Assembly: GCF_022807995.1 (NCBI RefSeq)
Contig: NZ_CP094351.1
Location: 2,201,001-2,265,000, forward strand
Length of the DNA: 64,000 bases
Source: Pseudomonas orientalis
Lineage (GTDB): Bacteria > Pseudomonadota > Gammaproteobacteria > Pseudomonadales > Pseudomonadaceae
Direction of reading: 5' to 3'
In this document: in pieces, positions 49,783 through 59,066 of the stretch
Layout: every line of letters begins with the position of its first letter
Numbering within the stretch: position 1 is the first letter of the stretch
Notes under the pieces: generated by a model
Told to the model about the DNA's origin: nothing
Databases searched by the model: none
Seen by the model: only the letters and a program-made list of their open reading frames with translations
Program-made: the position numbers and the translations under genes

Positions 49783-51281
49783 CCGCTGCGGCCCTGCGTT
49801 TTGACGGTATCGGCAAAACCTTCCCTGGGGTCAAGGCGCTCGATGGCATCAGCTTCACCGCCCACCCAGGGCAGGTGCATGCCTTGATGGGCGAGAACGG
49901 CGCGGGTAAATCGACGCTGCTGAAGATCCTCGGCGGCGCCTATATCCCCAGCAGCGGCACGGTGCAGATCGGCGAGCAGGTCATGGCCTTCAAGAACGCC
50001 GCCGACAGCATCGCCAGCGGCGTGGCGGTGATCCACCAGGAGCTGCACCTGGTGCCGGAAATGACCGTGGCCGAGAACCTGTTCCTCGGGCATATGCCGT
50101 CACGCTTCGGCGTGGTCAACCGGGGCCTGCTGCGCCAGCAGGCGCTGGCCTGTCTCAAAGGCCTGGCCGATGAAATCGATCCCGAGGAGAAACTCGGCCG
50201 CCTGTCCCTGGGCCAGCGTCAATTGGTGGAAATCGCCAAGGCGCTGTCCCGTGGCGCCCATGTGATCGCCTTCGATGAACCGACCAGCAGCCTTTCGGCG
50301 CGGGAAATCGACCGCTTGATGGCGATCATCACGCGCCTGCGCGATGAGGGCAAAGTGGTGCTCTACGTGTCCCATCGCATGGAAGAAGTGTTCCGTATCT
50401 GCAATGCGGTGACGGTGTTCAAGGATGGCCGCTTCGTGCGCACCTTCGAAGACATGAGCGCGCTGACTCATGACCAGTTGGTGACCTGCATGGTCGGCCG
50501 CGATATCCAGGACATCTACGATTATCGCCCGCGCGAGCACGGCGAAGTGGCGCTCAAGGTCGACGGCCTGCTCGGCCCCGGCCTGCGCGAGCCGATCAGT
50601 TTCAACGTGCGCAAAGGCGAAATCCTCGGCCTGTTCGGGCTGGTGGGGGCAGGGCGCACGGAGCTGTTCCGGCTGCTCAGTGGCCTGGAGCGTGCCAGTG
50701 CCGGCAACCTGGAACTGTGCGGTGAGCCGCTGCAGTTGCGCTCACCGCGCGATGCCATCGCGGCCGGTGTGTTGCTGTGCCCGGAAGACCGCAAGAAGGA
50801 GGGCATCATTCCACTGTCCAGCGTCGCCGAGAACATCAACATCAGTGCCCGTGGCGCGCATTCGGCGTTCGGCTGGCTGTTGCGCGATGGCTGGGAGAAG
50901 GGCAACGCCGAGCATCAGATCAAGGCGATGAAGGTCAAGACCCCGAACGCGGCCCAGAAGATCATGTACCTCTCAGGCGGCAACCAGCAAAAGGCTATTC
51001 TCGGCCGCTGGCTGTCGATGCCGATGAAGGTGCTGCTGCTGGACGAGCCCACGCGCGGCATCGACATCGGCGCCAAGGCCGAGATCTACCAGATCATCCA
51101 CAACCTCGCGGCGCAAGGCATTGCGGTGATCGTGGTGTCCAGCGACCTGATGGAGGTGATGGGCATTTCCGACCGCATCCTGGTGCTGTGCGAAGGCTCC
51201 ATGCGCGGTGAACAACTGCGCGCACACGCGACTGAATCCAACCTGCTGCAGCTGGCCTTGCCGCGTAGCCTGGCGAACTGA
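49779..51281 (+). CDS. araG: L-arabinose ABC transporter ATPase
   Basis: 500 residues, two ABC cassettes: [24 protein letters not shown] and IAFDEPTSSLS in the first; [27 protein letters not shown] and LLLDEPTRGID in the second. Starts by ATGA overlap with the araF stop (49779), so it is translationally coupled. Subunit of the arabinose importer. Confidence 0.95.
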   Translation: MTAAALRFDGIGKTFPGVKALDGISFTAHPGQVHALMGENGAGKSTLLKILGGAYIPSSGTVQIGEQVMAFKNAADSIASGVAVIHQELHLVPEMTVAENLFLGHMPSRFGVVNRGLLRQQALACLKGLADEIDPEEKLGRLSLGQRQLVEIAKALSRGAHVIAFDEPTSSLSAREIDRLMAIITRLRDEGKVVLYVSHRMEEVFRICNAVTVFKDGRFVRTFEDMSALTHDQLVTCMVGRDIQDIYDYRPREHGEVALKVDGLLGPGLREPISFNVRKGEILGLFGLVGAGRTELFRLLSGLERASAGNLELCGEPLQLRSPRDAIAAGVLLCPEDRKKEGIIPLSSVAENINISARGAHSAFGWLLRDGWEKGNAEHQIKAMKVKTPNAAQKIMYLSGGNQQKAILGRWLSMPMKVLLLDEPTRGIDIGAKAEIYQIIHNLAAQGIAVIVVSSDLMEVMGISDRILVLCEGSMRGEQLRAHATESNLLQLALPRSLAN

Positions 51282-51290
51282 GAGACGACC

Positions 51291-52259
51291 ATGACCATTC
51301 AAGAGAACGCATTACCCCCGGCACGCAAACCCCTCGATCTACGCGCATTGCTCGACAACTGGGCCATGCTGCTGGCGGCGGTGGGCATCTTTGTGCTGTG
51401 CGCCTTGCTGATCGACAACTTCCTCTCGCCGCTGAACATGCGCGGGCTGGGCCTGGCGATTTCCACAGTGGGCATTGCCGCGTGCACCATGCTGTTCTGC
51501 CTGGCGTCGGGGCATTTCGACTTGTCGGTGGGCTCGGTGATTGCCTGCGCCGGTGTGGTGGCGGCGATTGTGATGCGCGACACCGACAGCGTGATGCTGG
51601 GCATCGGCGCGGCGCTGTTGATGGGCCTGATGGTGGGCTTGATCAACGGCATCGTGATTGCCAAGCTGCGGGTCAACGCGTTGATCACCACCTTGGCGAC
51701 CATGCAGATCGTGCGTGGCCTGGCTTATATCTTTGCCGACGGCAAAGCGGTGGGCGTGTCCCAGGATCAGTTCTTCGTGTTCGGCAACGGCCAGCTGTTC
51801 GGCGTGCCGGTGCCGATCCTGATCACCATCGTGTGCTTTCTGTTCTTCGGCTGGTTGCTCAATTACACCACCTACGGGCGCAACACCATGGCCATCGGCG
51901 GTAACCCGGAAGCGGCATTGCTGGCCGGCGTGAACGTTGATCGCACCAAGATCCTGATCTTCGCCGTGCACGGTTTGATCGGCGCGTTGGCCGGGGTGAT
52001 CCTGGCCTCGCGCATGACCTCCGGCCAGCCGATGATCGGCCAGGGCTTCGAGCTGACGGTGATTTCGGCCTGTGTGCTGGGCGGGGTGTCATTGAGTGGC
52101 GGTATCGGCATGATCCGCCATGTGATTGCCGGGGTGTTGATCCTGGCGATCATCGAGAACGCGATGAACCTCAAGAACATCGATACCTTCTACCAGTACG
52201 TGATCCGCGGCTCGATCCTGCTGCTGGCCGTGGTCATCGACCGCATGAAACAACGCTGA
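51291..52259 (+). CDS. araH: L-arabinose ABC transporter permease
   Basis: 322 residues with about ten hydrophobic segments; SGHFDLSVGSVIACAGVV near 77, TMAIGGNPEAALLAGVNVD and GGVSLSGGIGMIRHVIAGVLIL near the end. Nine bases after araG. A REP pair ends the operon. Confidence 0.95.
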   Translation: MTIQENALPPARKPLDLRALLDNWAMLLAAVGIFVLCALLIDNFLSPLNMRGLGLAISTVGIAACTMLFCLASGHFDLSVGSVIACAGVVAAIVMRDTDSVMLGIGAALLMGLMVGLINGIVIAKLRVNALITTLATMQIVRGLAYIFADGKAVGVSQDQFFVFGNGQLFGVPVPILITIVCFLFFGWLLNYTTYGRNTMAIGGNPEAALLAGVNVDRTKILIFAVHGLIGALAGVILASRMTSGQPMIGQGFELTVISACVLGGVSLSGGIGMIRHVIAGVLILAIIENAMNLKNIDTFYQYVIRGSILLLAVVIDRMKQR

Positions 52260-52283
52260 TCCCAAGCCATATGAGGATCAAAA

Positions 52284-52372
52284 TGTGGGAGGGGGCTTGC
52301 CCCCGATAGCAGTGGGTCAGTTGATGCATCTGTAGCTGACCCACCGCAATCGGGGGCAAGCCCCCTCCCACA
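52284..52372. repeat. REP pair (type GTGGGAGGGGGCTTGC)
   Basis: Inverted pair between the convergent araH and galM genes, ending four bases before the galM stop codon. Confidence 0.9.
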
Positions 52373-52375
52373 GTT

Positions 52376-53524
52376 TTAATCGGCGCTGAACTTGAAGACG
52401 GTGTTCTGGGTGTAGGTCTGCCCCGGGTTCAAGCGGGTCGAGGCAAACGTGGGCTGGTTAGGCGCGTCCGGAAAATGCTGGGTCTCCAGGGTGAACCCGC
52501 TCCAATGCTGGTACGCCTTGCCGCCCTTGCCCTTCATCGAACCGTCCAGGAAGTTGCTGGTATAGAACTGCACGCCTGGCTCGCTGGTGTAGAGCTGCAG
52601 GCGCCGGCCCGACTCAGGGTCATGCACATCGGCCGCCAGCTGCTTGACGTCACCCTTGGTATCCAAGGCCCAGTTGAAGTCGAACCCGCCCTGTTTCGGT
52701 TCGGCAAACTTGAGCTGCGGATGGTCGTCCTTAATGTGCTGGCCGATGGCGGTAGGCTTGAGGAAATCCATCGGCGTGCCCTTGACCGGCGCCAGTTCGC
52801 CGGTGGGGATCAGGGTGGCGTTCACCGGGGTGTAATGGCTGGCGTGCAGGGTGGCGACCTGCTTGAGGATGTCGCCATTTCCGGCGCCGGCCAGGTTGAA
52901 ATAGCTGTGGTTGGTGAGGTTGAGCACGGTCGGTTTGTCGGTGGTGGCCTTGTAGTCGATGTGCAGTTCGTTCTTGTCGTTGAGGCGGTAGGTGACTTCG
53001 GTTTTCAGGTTGCCGGGGAAACCCATCTCGCCGTCCTTGGACAGGTAACTGAGCTTCACGCCGACTGAGTCCTTGTCCTTGACCGACTCGGCTTTCCACA
53101 CCTGCTTGTCGAAGCCCTGGGCGCCGCCATGCAGCGAGTTGGGGCCATCGTTGAGCGGTACCTGGTAGCGTTTGCCATCGAGTTCGAAGGCGCCGCCGGC
53201 CAGGCGATTGCCGAAGCGGCCGATGGTCGCGCCGAAAAACGCGGTGCCGGCCTGGTAGCCCTGCACGTCATCGAAGCCGAGTACCACGTCGTCGACCTTG
53301 CCGTGTTTGTCCGGCACCTTGAGCGACTGCAGCACACCGCCGTAGGTAATCACCGTGGCTTGCATGCCATGGCTGTTACGCAACACGTATTGTTCGACAG
53401 GAGTACCGTCATTGGTTTTGCCAAAGGGTTTGTGTTCGCTGCTCAGGCCGGCGGCCTGAGCGCCGCCGCTGGCGATCAGCATGGACAGTGCCAGGCCGGA
53501 CAGCAGGTATCGAGGGTGCTTCAT
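52376..53524 (-). CDS. galM: Periplasmic aldose 1-epimerase (mutarotase)
   Basis: 382 residues. A signal peptide (YLLSGLALSMLIASGGAQAA) sends it to the periplasm. Mutarotase marks: VITYGGVLQSLKVPDKHGKVDDVVLGFD, GATIGRFGNRLAGGAFELDGK, the His in LTNHSYFNLAG (about 220) and the acid/base Glu region near the end (FTLETQHFPDAPNQP). It would interconvert anomers of arabinose or galactose for uptake or lactone formation. The frame stays open to 54478 through an antisense part of the SDR gene; the signal peptide sets the start at 53524. Confidence 0.93.
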   Translation of the reverse strand: MKHPRYLLSGLALSMLIASGGAQAAGLSSEHKPFGKTNDGTPVEQYVLRNSHGMQATVITYGGVLQSLKVPDKHGKVDDVVLGFDDVQGYQAGTAFFGATIGRFGNRLAGGAFELDGKRYQVPLNDGPNSLHGGAQGFDKQVWKAESVKDKDSVGVKLSYLSKDGEMGFPGNLKTEVTYRLNDKNELHIDYKATTDKPTVLNLTNHSYFNLAGAGNGDILKQVATLHASHYTPVNATLIPTGELAPVKGTPMDFLKPTAIGQHIKDDHPQLKFAEPKQGGFDFNWALDTKGDVKQLAADVHDPESGRRLQLYTSEPGVQFYTSNFLDGSMKGKGGKAYQHWSGFTLETQHFPDAPNQPTFASTRLNPGQTYTQNTVFKFSAD

Positions 53525-53557
53525 GGTCGAACTTCCTTTTGTTGTTTTAGGATTGAA

Positions 53558-53568
53558 TAGTTCTACTA
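53558..53568. promoter_or_regulatory. TnGTnnnACnA operator between galM and the SDR gene
   Basis: TAGTTCTACTA, nearly identical to the site at 43716. It places galM and probably the divergent SDR gene in the arabinose regulon. Confidence 0.6.
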
Positions 53569-53662
53569 ATGTGCGATATTTCGTCACTTGGACAGCGAAT
53601 TTATAGCCTTTAACGCCGATTTCGTAAAATAAAATAAGACTAATTGATCGAGGCATCACGTT

Positions 53663-54430
53663 ATGAGTACTGAGCACGCCCTGTATCCCGACCTCAAGGG
53701 CAAGACCGTAATGATCTCCGGCGGGGCTTCCGGCATCGGCGAATTCATGGTGCGGGCCTTCGCGGCCCAAGGCGCCAAGGTGGCGTTTGTGGACCGCGCA
53801 CAAAGCCAGGGCGAACGCCTGGCTGCGCTGCTCAATTCCAAGGGGCATACCGTCGAGTTCGAATGCTGCGATATCACCGACGAGATTGGCTACCGCGCCG
53901 CGATTGGGCGCTTCGAGCATTCCCTGGGCCCGATCACGGTGCTGGTCAACAACGCCGCGAACGATGTGCGTCATACCCTGGAGGAAATCGACTCGGAGAT
54001 GTTCGACCGCCTGATTGCGGTCAACCTCAAGCACGCGTTCTTTGCCGCCAAGGCCGTGGTACCGATGATGAAGCATGCCGGTGGCGGCTCGATCATCAAC
54101 CTGGGCTCCGTCGGCTGGATGATGGCCTCCGCCGGCTACCCGGTGTACGCCGCCAGCAAGGCTGCCGCCCATGGCATGACCCGCGGCCTGGCCCGGGAGC
54201 TGGGGCCGCACCACATTCGCGTCAACACGCTGGTGCCGGGCTGGGTGATGACGGAAAAACAATTGGCCATGTGGGTAGACGACGCAGCCCGTGAGCTGAT
54301 CGCCCGCAGCCAGTGCCTGCCGGGCAGCGTGATGCCGGAGCATATTGCCAATATGGCGCTGTTTTTGGCTTCCGACGCCTCGGCGATGTGTTCGGCGCAG
54401 AACTTTATCGTCGATGGTGGCTGGGTGTAG
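53663..54430 (+). CDS. SDR sugar 1-dehydrogenase (L-arabinose/galactose type)
   Basis: 255-residue short-chain dehydrogenase: nucleotide site SGGASGIGEFMVRAFA (about 19-34), NNAAND (about 94), catalytic Ser in INLGSVGWMM and Tyr-x3-Lys in YPVYAASKAAA (about 160-164). It closes the oxidative arabinose route by making the aldonolactone. Related enzymes act on L-arabinose, D-galactose or D-xylose, so sugar range is uncertain. Divergent from galM; GAGG before the ATG. Confidence 0.88.
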   Translation: MSTEHALYPDLKGKTVMISGGASGIGEFMVRAFAAQGAKVAFVDRAQSQGERLAALLNSKGHTVEFECCDITDEIGYRAAIGRFEHSLGPITVLVNNAANDVRHTLEEIDSEMFDRLIAVNLKHAFFAAKAVVPMMKHAGGGSIINLGSVGWMMASAGYPVYAASKAAAHGMTRGLARELGPHHIRVNTLVPGWVMTEKQLAMWVDDAARELIARSQCLPGSVMPEHIANMALFLASDASAMCSAQNFIVDGGWV

Positions 54431-54447
54431 GCCCACGCAACTGTCCA

Positions 54448-54480
54448 AATGTGGGAGGGGGCAAGCCCCCTCCCACATTT
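54448..54480. terminator. Collapsed REP palindrome acting as hairpin between convergent genes
   Basis: AAATGTGGGAGGGGGC directly joined to its inverse AAGCCCCCTCCCACATTT, without the usual spacer. It lies between the convergent SDR and AraC-type genes and ends in T's, so it may terminate both. Confidence 0.65.
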
Positions 54481-54510
54481 GAATAGCCTTCGGTCAAGCG
54501 ATCCAGTCGT

Positions 54511-55500
54511 TCATATCGAACGCCTGGCTGCGCCGGGCGGCTGTCCGGTAATGCGCTTGAAGGCACGGCTGAACGCCGCCTGGGAGGTGTAGCCGAGGCG
54601 CTGCGCCACGGTTTCGATGGGCATGCGCTCCAGGGTCAGCCATTGGCTGGCCAGGCGCATGCGCAGTTGCGTGGCGTAGCGCAGCGGCGGTACGCCGAGC
54701 ACGGCCTGGAAGCGATCGGCGAACACCGAGCGCGAGGTATGACACTGGTCGGCAAGCTCCGCCACGCTCCAGTCGTGGCCCGGTTGCTGGTGCAAAGCGA
54801 GCAGGGCGCGGGCCAGGCGCGGGTCGCGCAACGCCGCCGCCAGGCCCGAGGCGTTGCCACAAGCGCACTCGACCCAGCCCCGTACAATCATCGCCGCCAC
54901 CACATCGGCGAGGCGCGCGAGAATACCGGGATAGCCCACGCGCGCCGTGGACACTTCGCGTTCCATGACCGCCAGGATCGGCATCAGCCCTGGATAACGC
55001 TGGCCTGCGGTATCAATCAGCATCAGGGCCGGCATCAGGTTGCCCAGCCCCTGAAGGCTGCCGAGCTCAAACTCCATGCATGCACTGAACAGCAGCCTGT
55101 CGGGAACGGTATCGGGTGATGCATCCACGGCGCAGACGGTATCCCCCAGCGGTGCGCTGTCGAACTGGCTGATGTCCTGCACAGCGGCATCCTCTGCGGA
55201 CAGCAACGCGTGCGCGCCACCATGGGAGACGAACACCGCATTGCCGGCCGACAGTGCGAAAAGGCTGCCGTCCTCGGCACGCAGCGTGGCGCGGCCGGCC
55301 GCGAGAAAGTGGAAATAGGCGTGGCCCGGCTTGGCGTCAAAACCGATTCCGAACGTAGGCCCGGCCTGGATGCGCCGGTACTGCACACCCCGCAGGCGCA
55401 TGCCGCGCAGCAACTCATTGATCAAGTCGGAAGAAGCGGTGAAAGCATCCACTGAAGTCATTTTCGGGGTTTCAGTCAAGGATTCAAGGTTCTGCATCAT
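54511..55500 (-). CDS. AraC-family regulator (cupin type)
   Basis: 329 residues: N-terminal cupin-like ligand domain (GHAYFHFLAAGRATLRAEDGSLFALSAGNAVFVSHGGAH, about 55-95) and C-terminal double HTH (DWSVAELADQCHTSRSVFADRF; PIETVAQRLGYTSQAAFSRAFKRITGQPPGAAR, about 228-325). Divergent from an MFS exporter-like gene, which is probably its target. Several starts (55500, 55497, 55461) are possible. Confidence 0.88.
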   Translation of the reverse strand: MMQNLESLTETPKMTSVDAFTASSDLINELLRGMRLRGVQYRRIQAGPTFGIGFDAKPGHAYFHFLAAGRATLRAEDGSLFALSAGNAVFVSHGGAHALLSAEDAAVQDISQFDSAPLGDTVCAVDASPDTVPDRLLFSACMEFELGSLQGLGNLMPALMLIDTAGQRYPGLMPILAVMEREVSTARVGYPGILARLADVVAAMIVRGWVECACGNASGLAAALRDPRLARALLALHQQPGHDWSVAELADQCHTSRSVFADRFQAVLGVPPLRYATQLRMRLASQWLTLERMPIETVAQRLGYTSQAAFSRAFKRITGQPPGAARRSI

Positions 55501-55562
55501 AGATCATCCTGACCGGCCTACCTAGACTGAAGGCCACGTTAATGACTGCAGGAAGACTTTTT

Positions 55563-56789
55563 ATGACCGATTGTGCAGCCCATGCGTCTGCGGGCGTTGT
55601 GGCGGAGCCAGCCTGGCTGGCGGTATTTTCCCTGGCGATGGGGGTGTTCGGCTTGCTCACGGCGGAGTACTTGCCGGCCAGCCTGTTGACGCCGATGGCC
55701 CTGGACCTGGGCGTCACAGAGGCGCTGGCCGGGCAAGCCGTCACGGTGACGGCGGTAGTGGCGCTGTTTGCCGGTTTGCTGGTGCCGGGGCTGACCCGTG
55801 GTATTGACCGGCGCATTGTGCTGCTGGGCTTTTCCACGCTGATGATCGCCTCCAACCTGCTGGTGGCGTTGTCCTCCAGCCTGACGGTGCTGTTGTTGAT
55901 GCGCATCCTGCTGGGCATTGCCCTCGGCGGTTTCTGGAGCATGGCGGCGGCGGTGGCGATGCGCCTGGTGCCCGCAGCGTCGTTGCCCCGTGCGCTGTCG
56001 ATCATTTTCAGCGGTATCGCGCTGGGCACCGTGGTCGCCGTGCCGCTGGGCAGCTACCTGGGTGGCCTGTACGGCTGGCGCAGTGCGTTTATCGCGGCCG
56101 CCGCCGTTGGCCTGGTAACCCTGGCGTTCCAGTCGTTCACGCTGCCGCGCCTGGCACCGAACGGCACCGCGCGCCTGCGCACCGTGCTGCAAGTGCTGCT
56201 GCGCCCCGGCATCGCCATGGGCATGTTCGGCTGCGTGTTGGTGCACACCGCGCATTTCGCGCTGTTCACCTATATTAGGCCGTTCCTGGAAAGCACCACC
56301 GGGGTCGGTACGCAAGGGCTGGCGCTGATGCTGCTGGGGTTCGGCGTAGCGAATTTTGCCGGCACGCTGGTCGCCGGTTGGTTGCTGGTGCGCCACCCAC
56401 GCGCAACGCTGGTGTTGATGCCGGTGCTGGTGGGTATTGCGGCACTGGCGCTGGTGTTGCTGCCTGCGTCACTGCCGACCCAGGCATTGCTCCTGGCGCT
56501 ATGGGGCATGGCGTTTGGCGGTGTGCCGGTGGCGTGGTCGAACTGGGTTGCGCGTGCGGTGCCGGACCAGGCCGAAAGTGCCGGAGGCATGGTGGTCGCG
56601 TCGGTGCAGTCGGCCATCGCCGCGGGCGCTGCCGGTGGCGGGTTGATGTTCAGCGTCAGCGGCATTGGTGGCGTGTTTGCCGGTGCGGGTGTGTTGATGC
56701 TGCTCGCAGCCTTACTCATCGCACTGCGTGTGCAGGTTCCAGGGCAAGAAGGGGACCTGGGTGTGACGCGCCATCAGTCTTTGGTTTAG
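55563..56789 (+). CDS. MFS transporter (DHA1/AraJ-like)
   Basis: 408 residues, twelve hydrophobic segments: FGLLTAEYLPASLLTPMALDLGVTEALAGQAVTVTA (first helices), LLMRILLGIALGGFWSMAAAVAMRLVP (about 110-135). DHA1 members of this shape export drugs or sugars. Start at 55563 chosen because CAGGAAG precedes it; 55542 is also in frame. Divergent from the AraC-type regulator. Confidence 0.88.
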   Translation: MTDCAAHASAGVVAEPAWLAVFSLAMGVFGLLTAEYLPASLLTPMALDLGVTEALAGQAVTVTAVVALFAGLLVPGLTRGIDRRIVLLGFSTLMIASNLLVALSSSLTVLLLMRILLGIALGGFWSMAAAVAMRLVPAASLPRALSIIFSGIALGTVVAVPLGSYLGGLYGWRSAFIAAAAVGLVTLAFQSFTLPRLAPNGTARLRTVLQVLLRPGIAMGMFGCVLVHTAHFALFTYIRPFLESTTGVGTQGLALMLLGFGVANFAGTLVAGWLLVRHPRATLVLMPVLVGIAALALVLLPASLPTQALLLALWGMAFGGVPVAWSNWVARAVPDQAESAGGMVVASVQSAIAAGAAGGGLMFSVSGIGGVFAGAGVLMLLAALLIALRVQVPGQEGDLGVTRHQSLV

Positions 56790-56833
56790 TCTGAAACCCT
56801 TCGTTGATCGCAAACGCCCTAGGAGCATTGAGC

Positions 56834-57661
56834 ATGGCTGACTACGTACCCCCCAAGGTCTGGACCTGGGACGCCGAAAGCGGCGGCACCTTCGCCAGCA
56901 TCAACCGGCCTGTCGCCGGCGCCACCCATGAAAAAGCGTTGCCGGTGGGCAAGCACCCCTTGCAGCTGTATTCCCTGGCCACGCCCAACGGGCAGAAGGT
57001 CACCATCCTGCTCGAAGAGTTGCTGGCTCTCGGGCACACCGGCGCCGAATACGACGCCTGGCTGATCAAGATCGGCGACGGCGACCAGTTCGGCAGCGGC
57101 TTCGTGGGCGTCAACCCGAACTCGAAGATTCCGGCGTTGATGGATCACAGCGGCGCAGCGCCGATCCGCGTGTTCGAGTCGGGCGCGATCCTGCAGTACC
57201 TGGCCGAGAAATTCGGTGCATTCTTCCCCACCGAACCCACGGCGCGCGCCGAGTGCTTGTCGTGGCTGTTCTGGCAGATGGGCAGCGCGCCGTATCTGGG
57301 CGGCGGCTTCGGGCATTTCTATGCGTATGCGCCGAGCAAGATGGAGTACCCGATCAATCGCTTTGCCATGGAGGCCAAGCGTCAGCTGGATGTGCTGGAC
57401 AAGCGCCTGGCGGTGAGCGAGTACATTGCCGGGGATGAATACACGATCGCCGATATCGCCATCTGGCCTTGGTATGGCGGCTTGGTGAAAGGGCGGTTGT
57501 ATGGGGCGGCGGAGTTTTTGTCGGTGCATGAGTACAAGCATGTGTTGCGCTGGGCCGATGCCATCGATGCGCGGCCGGCGGTGCAGCGCGGGCGGCGGGT
57601 GAATCGGGTGTCGGGTGACGATCAGTTGGCCGAGCGCCATGATGCACGTGATCTGGACTGA
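56834..57661 (+). CDS. yghU: YghU-type glutathione transferase / disulfide-bond oxidoreductase
   Basis: 275 residues. YghU signatures: VPPKVWTWDAESGGTFASINRPVAGATHEK at the start, GKHPLQLYSLATPNGQKVTILLEEL (thioredoxin-like N-domain), GVNPNSKIPALMDHSG and WQMGSAPYLGGGFGHFYAYAP (helical C-domain). Such proteins bind two glutathiones and reduce disulfides. AGGAGC precedes the start. Independent unit after the MFS gene. Confidence 0.92.
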   Translation: MADYVPPKVWTWDAESGGTFASINRPVAGATHEKALPVGKHPLQLYSLATPNGQKVTILLEELLALGHTGAEYDAWLIKIGDGDQFGSGFVGVNPNSKIPALMDHSGAAPIRVFESGAILQYLAEKFGAFFPTEPTARAECLSWLFWQMGSAPYLGGGFGHFYAYAPSKMEYPINRFAMEAKRQLDVLDKRLAVSEYIAGDEYTIADIAIWPWYGGLVKGRLYGAAEFLSVHEYKHVLRWADAIDARPAVQRGRRVNRVSGDDQLAERHDARDLD

Positions 57662-57673
57662 GTGAAATCCAAA

Positions 57674-58049
57674 TGTGGGAGGGGGCTTGCCCCCGATGGC
57701 GGTCTCTGGGCTGGCCAGTATCTTGGATCAGACCGAGTACATATCCATTATTTAGGTAACGGCCACTTAGGGTTCCGCTTTTACAGCGGCTCACTTTTGA
57801 AAAGCGCAAAAGTAAGCAAAACGCTCTTGCCCCACCACTCGGCACCTCGCTTGGGCTCGGTGTGCCCTCTCTCCGGCTTGAATCCGTGGGCCGCCGCAAT
57901 GGGCCATCCCTGGCCCAGTGCGGCTAACCCGGCGTCCTGCCGGGTTACCCACGGATTCAAGCCTGCGTTCGGCCAGCGTGGTTTAACGGGGCGCCTGAGA
58001 TCAAAAGCAGATCAAGATCAAGAGCGGCTCGCTTCGCATCGTGGGTACG
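57674..58049 (+). repeat. Three-hairpin intergenic repeat, intact copy
   Basis: Begins with a REP unit (57674-57703), then about 345 bases shared with the inverted, IS-split copy at 24926-25108 plus 26221-26415. Core: outer stem CTTGAATCCGTGGG (57877-57890) with CCCACGGATTCAAG (57948-57961), enclosing two further hairpins. No ORF is convincing in it. It is possibly a non-autonomous element or structured RNA; unrecognised. Confidence 0.8.
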
Positions 58050-58056
58050 CTGTTTG

Positions 58057-58099
58057 TGTGGGAGGGGGCAAGTCGAATCGTCGCACCGCCCCTCCCACA
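58057..58099. repeat. REP variant with inserted block
   Basis: TGTGGGAGGGGGCAAGTCGA continuing to CCGCCCCTCCCACA; it contains the same GTCGAATCGTCGCACC block as the long palindrome at 13931-14052, here single and collapsed. Confidence 0.75.
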
Positions 58100-58121
58100 T
58101 GTGGATTTTCTTGGCTTTGAT

Positions 58122-59048
58122 TTATTTGTAGCGTTGCTCGAAGACGGCCACCTGTTCGGGCTTTATAAGTTCGAACGGTACCCACACTTCCGATTCGATC
58201 GGCTCATCTTTGATCATCCGCACGGCTGCCTGCACGGCCTGGGTCGCCTGGGCTTTGGGGTCCTGGAACACCGATGCGCTGAGCACGCCGCGCCGGATTG
58301 CCGCCAGCCCATCGGGCAAACCGTCGATACCCACAATCGCTACCTCACCCTTGGCCTTGCCCGCCTGCTGTAAAGCCATGGCCGCGCCAATCGCCATTTC
58401 ATCGTTGTTGGCCACGATCGCATCGAACTGGGTGCCGGCCAGCAGCCAGTTGCTGGTCAGGTCCATGGCCTTGCTGCGTTGCCATTCGGCACTTTGCTGC
58501 TCAACGATTCTGATGCCGGGAAAGTCCTTGAGCACCTGCCGGGCGCCTTCGGTGCGGTCGCGTGTGGCGTTTTGCGCCAGGTCGCCCATGATGATCGCCA
58601 CGTTGCCCTTGCCGCCGAGCTTTTGCGCGAGGTAGCGCATCTGCAATTGCCCGGCTTCAATGTCGTTGGACGCTACGGTGACCACGCCCTTGGGCAATGT
58701 GCGCTCATCCGGGTGACGGTTGACGTACACCAGCGGGGTTTTACTGGCGACGGCGGCGCGGGTGATGTTGGCGGTGGCGGCGGTGTCCACCGGCAGTACG
58801 ATCACCGCGTCGACGTTCTGGTTGAGGAAGCCCTCGACCTGATTGAGCTGACGCACCACGTCACCCTGAGCGTCCTCGAACTGGATTTGCACGTCCTGTT
58901 GCGTGGCGGCCGCTTCAACGCCGGTGCGCACGTAGGTCATGAAGTTATCGTCGACCCGCGCGATGCTCACGCCGATGCGATACGCGGCGAAGCTCGATTG
59001 GCTCAACAGCAGTAACAATGTGGCCACGATCAATGAATAGCGATGCAT
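58122..59048 (-). CDS. Sugar/polyol ABC binding protein (Peripla_BP_4), orphan in this window
   Basis: 308 residues with signal peptide (LIVATLLLLLSQSSFAA) and a ribose/inositol-type binding fold: IGVSIARVDDNFMTYVRTGVEAAA, VDAVIVLPVDTAAT, YVNRHPDERTLPKG, IVANNDEMAIGAAMALQQAG and VGIDGLPDGLAAI. Third gene of the sigma-54-type operon; no ATPase or permease follows it (the next gene leftward is convergent). It resembles inositol-binding proteins, but the ligand is not certain. Confidence 0.88.
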   Translation of the reverse strand: MHRYSLIVATLLLLLSQSSFAAYRIGVSIARVDDNFMTYVRTGVEAAATQQDVQIQFEDAQGDVVRQLNQVEGFLNQNVDAVIVLPVDTAATANITRAAVASKTPLVYVNRHPDERTLPKGVVTVASNDIEAGQLQMRYLAQKLGGKGNVAIIMGDLAQNATRDRTEGARQVLKDFPGIRIVEQQSAEWQRSKAMDLTSNWLLAGTQFDAIVANNDEMAIGAAMALQQAGKAKGEVAIVGIDGLPDGLAAIRRGVLSASVFQDPKAQATQAVQAAVRMIKDEPIESEVWVPFELIKPEQVAVFEQRYK

Positions 59049-59066
59049 GAGGTGTTCCTCTTGTTG

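Noticed and set aside
53525..54478. 318-residue N-terminal extension of the mutarotase frame
   Set aside because: It runs antisense through the SDR gene and a REP; a proper signal peptide and family start lie at 53524.
58041..58373. 110-codon frame at the edge of the intergenic repeat
   Set aside because: It starts in the repeat, passes through a REP variant and then runs antisense to the binding-protein gene; no coding support.
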